Positions 23,408-28,550 of a DNA stretch of 28,550 nt are shown in pieces (the stretch's first letter is position 1; each line of letters opens with the position of its first letter). The DNA lies in the NCBI GenBank assembly GCA_964459305.1, contig CAYWNA010000171.1, positions 1 to 28,550 on the forward strand. Direction: 5' to 3'. Under the pieces are notes generated by a model. It saw only the letters and a list, made by a program, of their open reading frames with translations. It was not told the origin of the DNA and did no database searches. Made by a program: the position numbers and the translations under genes. This DNA is from CAYWNA01 sp964459305 (GTDB lineage Bacteria; Planctomycetota; Planctomycetia; Pirellulales; Pirellulaceae).

Positions 23408-25297
23408 ATGAAACGACCAGCAGAAACAATCCGTACCGTATTCGTCGTAATGGCGATCACAGCTTCCGCCGCCATGGCGCGAGAGTATCATGTCTCGGTG
23501 ACCGGAGGTGACGGCAACGACGGCAGTGTAGAGCACCCGCTGAAGTCGATTTCGGCAGCCGCGCGGCTGGCTCAGCCGGGCGACGCGGTCACGGTACACG
23601 CCGGCGTGTACCGAGAACGTATCGCGCCGCCGCGGGGCGGTACTTCCGATCAGAAACGCATCACCTATCAAGCCGCACCCGGCGAGGAGGTCGTGATCAA
23701 GGGCTCGGAGGTCGTCAAGGGCTGGCAGAAGGTTCAACACGACACGTGGAAGGTTACGATTGCGAACGACTTCTTCGGTGACTTCAATCCGTACAGTGAC
23801 CTGATTAGTGGCGACTGGTTCAGAGCCAAGGGGCGCGAGCATCATACCGGCGCGGTGTATTTGAATGGACACTGGCTGACCGAGGCGGCAAAACTAGACG
23901 ATGTAAAACAACCGGCGGACGACACACCGTTTTGGTTTGGCCAAGTGGACAAGGAGAACACCGCGATCTGGGCGCAATTCAAGGGCATCGACCCCAACGA
24001 GGCGCAAATCGAGATTAACGTTCGACAGACAGTGCTCTATCCCGACAAGCCGGGTGTGAATTACGTCACCGTACGCGGCTTGACGATGATGCACGCCGCC
24101 ACGCCCTGGGCCCCGCCCACCGCCGAACAGATTGGCTTGATCGGCACGCACTGGAGCAAGGGCTGGATCATCGAGAACAACGACATCCGCTATTCGACTT
24201 GCGTCGGCATCACGCTGGGCAAATACGGCGACCAGTGGGACAACACCTCGGCAAACTCGGCCGAAGGCTACGTCAAGACCATCGAGCGAGCCCTTGAAAA
24301 CGGCTGGTCCAAGGAGAACATTGGGCACCACATCGTGCGCGACAACCATATCGCGTATTGCGAGCAGGCGGGCATTGTCGGCAGCTTGGGCGCGATCTTC
24401 AGCCGTATCACCGGCAACGATATTCATGAAATCCACATGCGACGGTTATTCACGGGCGCCGAGATGGGCGGCATCAAGATTCATGCCGCCATCGACACAT
24501 TGATCAGCGGCAACCACATTTATCGAACCACCCGAGGCATCTGGCTGGATTGGATGGCGCAGGGGGCCCGCGTTACACGTAACCTGCTGCACGATAACGA
24601 TGGGACCCAGGACTTGTTCTTCGAAGTCAACCATGGCCCGTTCATGGTGGATAACAATATTTGCCTGTCCTGGTTCCCTGGTGAGACTAGCAGTCACTGG
24701 GGAGCTCGTCGTAGCGTGCTCGACGTGTCGCAGGGCGGAGCGTACGTCCATAACCTCTTTCTCGCAGGCATTCTGTTTCACACTGAACTGCGACGCGATA
24801 CGCCGTTCATGAAAGCCGGCTCGACAGCAGTCGGGGGCCTGCGCAACATCCCCGGCGGCGACGACCGGTTCTACAACAACATCCTGGTGAACAAAGGACT
24901 TGACGGTTACGACAAGGCCGGGATGCCGTCGTGGACGAGCGGCAACGTGTTTCTGAACAAGGCTCAGCCGGCGACCTTCGATAAGTCTCCACTGCGGCGC
25001 CCCGAGTTTGATCCTGGCATCCAGCTCATCGAGAAATCCGACGGTCTATACCTCCAGATCACGCTTGACCGGGCATGGGCCGAACAAACGTTGCGCCCCC
25101 TCGTGACGACCGACCTGCTCGGCAAGGCCAAGATTCCCGATTTGCCCTTCGAACAGCCCGATGGTTCGCCCTACCGCCTGGGCACCGACTATTTCGGCAA
25201 GAAAAGAAACGACGCCAGTCCTTTCCCCGGCCCCTTTGAAATAAAGGAGGGCGAAAAGCAAGTGCTGAAAGTCTGGCCTATAGCCTCATCGCAATAG
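23408..25297 (+). CDS. exported GH120-family beta-xylosidase (parallel beta-helix)
   Basis: The product has 629 residues from the ATG at 23408, chosen for its signal peptide (MKRPAETIRTVFVVMAITASA, cleavage near AMA). The sequence follows the GH120 beta-xylosidase XylC of Thermoanaerobacterium along its length, as far as I recall it: EYHVSVTGGDGNDGS, ITYQAAPGEEVVIKGSE, HAATPWAPPTAEQ, GLIGTHWSKGWIIE and IKIHAAID. Candidate active-site acids are conserved in order: Glu352 in GAEMGG, Asp381 in WLDWMAQG and Glu406 in FFEVNHGPF. They correspond to the Asp nucleophile and the Glu residues described for that enzyme. It should remove xylose from xylo-oligosaccharides in the periplasm or outside the cell. 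Known members studied are not all exported. Confidence 0.92.
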   Translation: MKRPAETIRTVFVVMAITASAAMAREYHVSVTGGDGNDGSVEHPLKSISAAARLAQPGDAVTVHAGVYRERIAPPRGGTSDQKRITYQAAPGEEVVIKGSEVVKGWQKVQHDTWKVTIANDFFGDFNPYSDLISGDWFRAKGREHHTGAVYLNGHWLTEAAKLDDVKQPADDTPFWFGQVDKENTAIWAQFKGIDPNEAQIEINVRQTVLYPDKPGVNYVTVRGLTMMHAATPWAPPTAEQIGLIGTHWSKGWIIENNDIRYSTCVGITLGKYGDQWDNTSANSAEGYVKTIERALENGWSKENIGHHIVRDNHIAYCEQAGIVGSLGAIFSRITGNDIHEIHMRRLFTGAEMGGIKIHAAIDTLISGNHIYRTTRGIWLDWMAQGARVTRNLLHDNDGTQDLFFEVNHGPFMVDNNICLSWFPGETSSHWGARRSVLDVSQGGAYVHNLFLAGILFHTELRRDTPFMKAGSTAVGGLRNIPGGDDRFYNNILVNKGLDGYDKAGMPSWTSGNVFLNKAQPATFDKSPLRRPEFDPGIQLIEKSDGLYLQITLDRAWAEQTLRPLVTTDLLGKAKIPDLPFEQPDGSPYRLGTDYFGKKRNDASPFPGPFEIKEGEKQVLKVWPIASSQ

Positions 25298-25323
25298 TCG
25301 CTGATCGCTTCGCGATCCACGAC
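25297..25323 (+). terminator. hairpin at the end of the GH120 gene
   Basis: The inner stem GATCGC (25303-25308) pairs with GCGATC (25312-25317) around TTC. Outer GTCG (25297-25300) and CGAC (25320-25323) extend it. It starts at the last base of the stop codon. There is no T-run, so the terminator function is inferred. Confidence 0.45.
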
Positions 25324-25430
25324 ATTAGTTGGAATCGCGTCGTTTTCCCAAAACCTACTGGACGGCAAAATCGTCTTGCTTGGGGAGCCGTCTGGTCGAA
25401 CGATCCGCGCATACGGCCTTGATTTTGTCA

Positions 25431-25507
25431 GTAGGACGGATTGCCTAATCCGTCCGTGAAGCCGATTTCGACGCCAAAGAGCGGACGGATTGGGCAATCC
25501 GTCCTAC
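25431..25507. repeat. paired palindromic repeat, copy 2 (family C)
   Basis: Two 25-base arms, 24 of 25 inverted-identical, begin GTAGGACGGATT and end AATCCGTCCTAC around a 27-base spacer. Each arm is a hairpin (ACGGATT with AATCCGT). It shares the GTAGG...CCTAC frame with the copy at 16324-16389 but carries different, still complementary stem bases. It lies 54 bases upstream of the next start codon. The remaining gap (25324-25430) shows no feature I can support. Confidence 0.8.
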
Positions 25508-25561
25508 ACCTTCACCCACAGCGATTCCGCATATCTCCATTTGCCCTGAAGAGGACGGATT

Positions 25562-28550
25562 ATGAGTGAACTCCGAGCGAGAGGCATCGCCAACGTGCGC
25601 CGCAGGGTGTTCCCGCGTGCAATGCAAGTTCTGGCGGCGCTGGGACTGGTCGCAGGGCTGGTCCTTGCGGCGGAGGAATCGGTGCCCGAGCCGCCGGCCG
25701 CGAAGGCCCTCCGAAAGGCCGAGAAGCTTTTCACAGAGGAGAACTGGGCGGAGGCCCGCGCGGCCTATGACCAGGCACGGGACCTGGAGACCGACTGGCG
25801 GAGTCCGCGGGTCCGGCTGGCGGTCGAGGGGGCGGTGGCGAGTTCGCTGAAACTCAAGCTGTGGGACGATGCGATCTCGCGGGCCGAGGAGTTCATCGCC
25901 AAGACCAAAGGCTCGTTCGCCGCGGCGGTGGGCGAGCGGTTCCTAGCCGGTCTGTACATGACCATCCCACACCATGGGACCAAGCGGGGCTCGACCTACC
26001 TTCGCGGAGAGCACACGCAGGGAGTCTACGTCTCGTCATGGCGCAAGGACCGGCGTGAGGCCGTTCGCCATTACGAGCGGGCACGCGAACTGCTCATCGA
26101 GCTGACCGAAACGACCGGTCAAGCGGATACGCCCGACGCGGCGAAGCAGCGGACGCTGATCGAGGCGGAGCGGATCGGCGTCAACTTCGATTTGGTCACT
26201 TCGCTGGCCCAGCGTGACGCCCATCGCTACGGCCGATGGGGCTGGTGCCGCTGGTGGTGGGGCAGCGCGTTCGAACCGGAAGAGGACTCGGAGGCCATCG
26301 ACGAGGCAGACTACGAGGAACCGCGTCATTGGCACTACGGCGGCGAAGAGGAGCCGCCGACCGGCATCCCGCTCGGTCCGGATGGCAAACCACAGTTCGT
26401 CGAGACGCCCAAAGCGTACGCGTCGGCGCTCGGCGAGGGTCCGAAGATCCGTTACCTGCTCGACGAGGTGCAACGGCTCGATACGTCCGAGACGAAAGAC
26501 GATGCGGCGCGGGCACTGCTGCGATGGGCGATGATCGCTCGTTCGCTCTATGGGCCGGAGACCGCCAACCAGTGGAGCGGTCAGCGCGTGCGATACGACC
26601 GGTTCGGCCGGGCGCTGCCGAGCCAACCCAATCGCGACCGGCCCAAGAAGAGGATGTGGGAACTGGAAGACGGCGAGGCGTTGACGATCGTCGGCGGGCG
26701 GCTGCGAGTGATCACGCTCCCGAACTCGGAAAACCCGGTATCGCTGCTGCGGCTGCTGGAGAAGAAGTATCCGAAGAGCGGAGTCCGTGCCGAGGCCCAC
26801 TATGCACGGGCGTTGTACTTTCAGACGCGGCAGCAGTTTTCGCAGGCCCTGGCCGAGTATGCGGCGTTGATCGAGACACACCCGAAACACAAGCGGGCAA
26901 CGCATGCGAAAAGTCAAGTGGAACAGATCCGAAAGCCGGACGTGATCCTCGGCTCCAGCGGCGTCCATCTGCCGGGCGGCAAGCCGAAGCTGTCGTTCAC
27001 GCACCGCAACACAGAGAAGGTCAAGCTGAAGGCCTATGCCGTCGATCTGGTCAAGTACGTCCAGGATCGCATGGAGGACAAGAGCGAGCAGTACTGGAGC
27101 TACCGCAACATCCGCTGGAGTTTCTTTCACCACGAGCGGTGGAAGTCGTACACGGGCAAGGAAGTCGCGGAGTGGACGCAGACGGTCGACCGGCTCGACG
27201 GGCATCGCACCTCCGAGGGCAGCACGCGAGCGCCGCTGTCCGAACCCGGTGCGTATCTGGTCGAGGCCCGGCCAGCTGGGCGACCCAAGGATATCTCTCG
27301 CGCCCTTGTGCTCGTGACCGACATCGCCATCGTCCAGAAGAACGCGGTCAAGAAAGGACTGATCTACGTGGCCGACGCCCGCACCGGCCAGCCGCTGGCC
27401 GACAAGGCCGTCCGCATCTACGAGCATTGGACCGAATGGAAGGACCGCAAACACACGCTGCACTGGACTTCGTCGGTCGAGACGACGAACCGGGACGGCG
27501 TGATCGAATACACCCGCAAGCAGACGAAACGGAGCCCTCAGGTCGACGCTGTGGTCGTCGGCGAAGACGGGCGCATGGCGTTCTCCTTCTTCCAGAGCTG
27601 GTCCGAGCACGACCCGGGTTACTACTGGGAAGAGGGGCCGCGCTGCTACGTGGTCACCGATCGGCCGGTGTATCGGCCGGGCCAGACGGTCCGGTTCCGC
27701 GTCTGGCAGCGACAGCTCCGCCAGCGTGCGTATCAGCCACCTCAGGTGGACCAGAACGTTCGCATCGAGATCTACGACGCCCGGAACAACGAGGTGAAAG
27801 AGCTCCAGCTCAAGACGGACAAATACGGCTGTGTCAGCGGCGAGTACACACTGGACGACGAGCCGCCGCTGGGCGTATGGCACCTCCGGGTCAACCACTA
27901 CAACCCCGACGCGCGGCGGCACGCGGGCGGGCTGTTCCGGGTCGAGGAATACAAAAAGCCGGAATTCGAGGTGACGGTCAAGCCGGCCAAGTCGCAGGCC
28001 CGGCTGGGCGAGAAGATCAAGGCCCGAATCGCGGCGCGGTACTATTTCGGCGCCCCGGTCGCCCGCGGCAAGATCTCGTACAAGGTCTTCCGCGAAGAGT
28101 ATCAACACGCGTATTGGGGACCCGGCGAATATGACTGGCTCTACGGCAAGGGCTACGGACGGCACTACTATGCCTATCCGTGGCTGCCGTGGTGGGGGCG
28201 TTGGGGATGCTTCCTCTGCTGTGAAGGTTGGTGGCCGGGTTATCCGTGGGCGTGGATGGGCAAACCGGTGCACTATTTCCCCTGGGGCTACTACGGCGAT
28301 ACCGAGGGCAATTGGCGCCACCGGCTGCAAGGCGGTCGACGTAACGCGTTGCGCGAGTTGGTCTCGCAGGGTACTGCGGAGTTGAAGCCCGATGGGACCT
28401 ACGAGCTGGAGATCGACACGGCGCGGGCCTTGCGAGAGCAGGCCGACCGCGACCATCGGTACACGGTGGAGGTCGAGGTCCGCGACGAGAGCCGACGGAC
28501 GATCGAGGGACAGGGCAGCGTGATCGTCACGCGGCAGGAGTTCTTCGCCT
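25562..28550 (+). CDS. MG2/alpha-2-macroglobulin-family exported protein, 3' end beyond the window
   Basis: An open frame of 996 codons runs off the end. The start ATG at 25562 follows GAGGA by six bases. A long positively charged N-region precedes a hydrophobic signal or anchor (MQVLAALGLVAGLVLA, about 21-36). Residues 45-130 and about 395-440 are helical, TPR-like (KALRKAEKLFTEENWAEARA, ARALYFQTRQQFSQALAEY). From about 575 come macroglobulin-type beta domains: KGLIYVADARTGQPLADKAV, YVVTDRPVYRPGQTVRFRVW (about 696-715) and GVWHLRVNHY. Two aromatic-rich insertions are odd: residues about 220-235 (RWGWCRWWWG) and about 855-919 (YAYPWLPWWGRWGC and following). Bacterial A2M proteins trap proteases or help in cell-surface defence; whether a thioester (CxEQ) follows cannot be seen here. 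The large minus-strand frame over it is a shadow. Confidence 0.88.
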   Translation, partial: MSELRARGIANVRRRVFPRAMQVLAALGLVAGLVLAAEESVPEPPAAKALRKAEKLFTEENWAEARAAYDQARDLETDWRSPRVRLAVEGAVASSLKLKLWDDAISRAEEFIAKTKGSFAAAVGERFLAGLYMTIPHHGTKRGSTYLRGEHTQGVYVSSWRKDRREAVRHYERARELLIELTETTGQADTPDAAKQRTLIEAERIGVNFDLVTSLAQRDAHRYGRWGWCRWWWGSAFEPEEDSEAIDEADYEEPRHWHYGGEEEPPTGIPLGPDGKPQFVETPKAYASALGEGPKIRYLLDEVQRLDTSETKDDAARALLRWAMIARSLYGPETANQWSGQRVRYDRFGRALPSQPNRDRPKKRMWELEDGEALTIVGGRLRVITLPNSENPVSLLRLLEKKYPKSGVRAEAHYARALYFQTRQQFSQALAEYAALIETHPKHKRATHAKSQVEQIRKPDVILGSSGVHLPGGKPKLSFTHRNTEKVKLKAYAVDLVKYVQDRMEDKSEQYWSYRNIRWSFFHHERWKSYTGKEVAEWTQTVDRLDGHRTSEGSTRAPLSEPGAYLVEARPAGRPKDISRALVLVTDIAIVQKNAVKKGLIYVADARTGQPLADKAVRIYEHWTEWKDRKHTLHWTSSVETTNRDGVIEYTRKQTKRSPQVDAVVVGEDGRMAFSFFQSWSEHDPGYYWEEGPRCYVVTDRPVYRPGQTVRFRVWQRQLRQRAYQPPQVDQNVRIEIYDARNNEVKELQLKTDKYGCVSGEYTLDDEPPLGVWHLRVNHYNPDARRHAGGLFRVEEYKKPEFEVTVKPAKSQARLGEKIKARIAARYYFGAPVARGKISYKVFREEYQHAYWGPGEYDWLYGKGYGRHYYAYPWLPWWGRWGCFLCCEGWWPGYPWAWMGKPVHYFPWGYYGDTEGNWRHRLQGGRRNALRELVSQGTAELKPDGTYELEIDTARALREQADRDHRYTVEVEVRDESRRTIEGQGSVIVTRQEFFA

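Noticed and set aside
25324..25430. Plus-strand frame reading LLDGKIVLLGEPSGRTIR
   Set aside because: Protein-like composition over about 28 codons only. It has no start codon or motif, and it runs into the family C repeat.
26236..28134. Second long plus-strand frame of about 630 codons
   Set aside because: Out of frame with the MG2-family gene; Arg/Gly-rich with no motif or signal.
26036..28456. Minus-strand open frame of about 800 codons
   Set aside because: It lies opposite the MG2-family gene. It has no start signals, no known motifs and an Arg/Pro/Leu-rich composition typical of antisense frames over high-GC codons.
1..28550. CRISPR arrays, tRNA, rRNA and transposase genes
   Set aside because: Looked for on both strands by eye; none found.

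Overview
The window looks like chromosomal DNA of a planctomycete, probably of the Pirellulales group or a related metagenome-assembled lineage. The evidence is gene content: a Tat-exported sugar isomerase, a secreted methyltransferase/PQQ-type propeller fusion, LamG and parallel beta-helix secreted enzymes, an MG2/alpha-2-macroglobulin-type giant protein, and many intergenic palindromic repeats. GC content is moderate to high. I saw no rRNA, tRNA, CRISPR array, transposase or phage gene. The taxonomic call is inference.

Layout. (1) 1-7319 is a glycan and sugar region. On the plus strand lie a Tat-signal sugar phosphate isomerase/epimerase-like protein and an exo-sialidase. They face a minus-strand group made of a dicarboxylate/amino-acid:cation symporter, a 1062-residue exported methyltransferase/beta-propeller protein and an esterase that overlaps it by ATGA. 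Sialidase and esterase run into each other tail to tail, and each loses its normal C-terminus at about 2135-2155. (2) 7320-7913 has no intact gene. It holds a possible sulfatase tail and two opposed hairpin repeats whose stems co-vary. (3) 7914-15853 is a divergently arranged tripartite efflux locus. A TolC-type lipoprotein and a small exported planctomycete protein lie on the minus strand. A five-helix membrane protein, a HlyD/MacA-type adaptor, a LolD/MacB-type ATPase and a MacB-type permease lie on the plus strand. (4) 15875-20820 is a minus-strand accessory stretch: a short DUF6807-like fragment, a double LamG protein, a DUF4288 protein, a lone RelE/ParE toxin and a large lipoprotein-like protein. 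Palindromic repeats separate these genes. (5) 21136-25297 carries two exported carbohydrate-active proteins on the plus strand: a GHL6-like putative glycosidase and a convincing GH120 beta-xylosidase. (6) 25562 to the window end is the first 996 codons of an MG2/alpha-2-macroglobulin-family protein, still open at the edge.

How they may work together. Regions 1 and 5 fit extracellular or periplasmic breakdown of sialylated or sulfated glycans and xylo-oligosaccharides. Region 3 should export a small molecule, peptide or lipoprotein across both membranes. The most distinctive feature of the window is its repeat content: at least five kinds of palindromic element between genes, two of which show compensatory stem changes between copies, and three different heptanucleotide tracts kept in frame inside the methyltransferase/propeller gene. 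I found no clearly new defence or mobile system. The best candidates for something undescribed are the secreted methyltransferase fusion, the efflux locus with two unknown partners, and the co-varying hairpin families.
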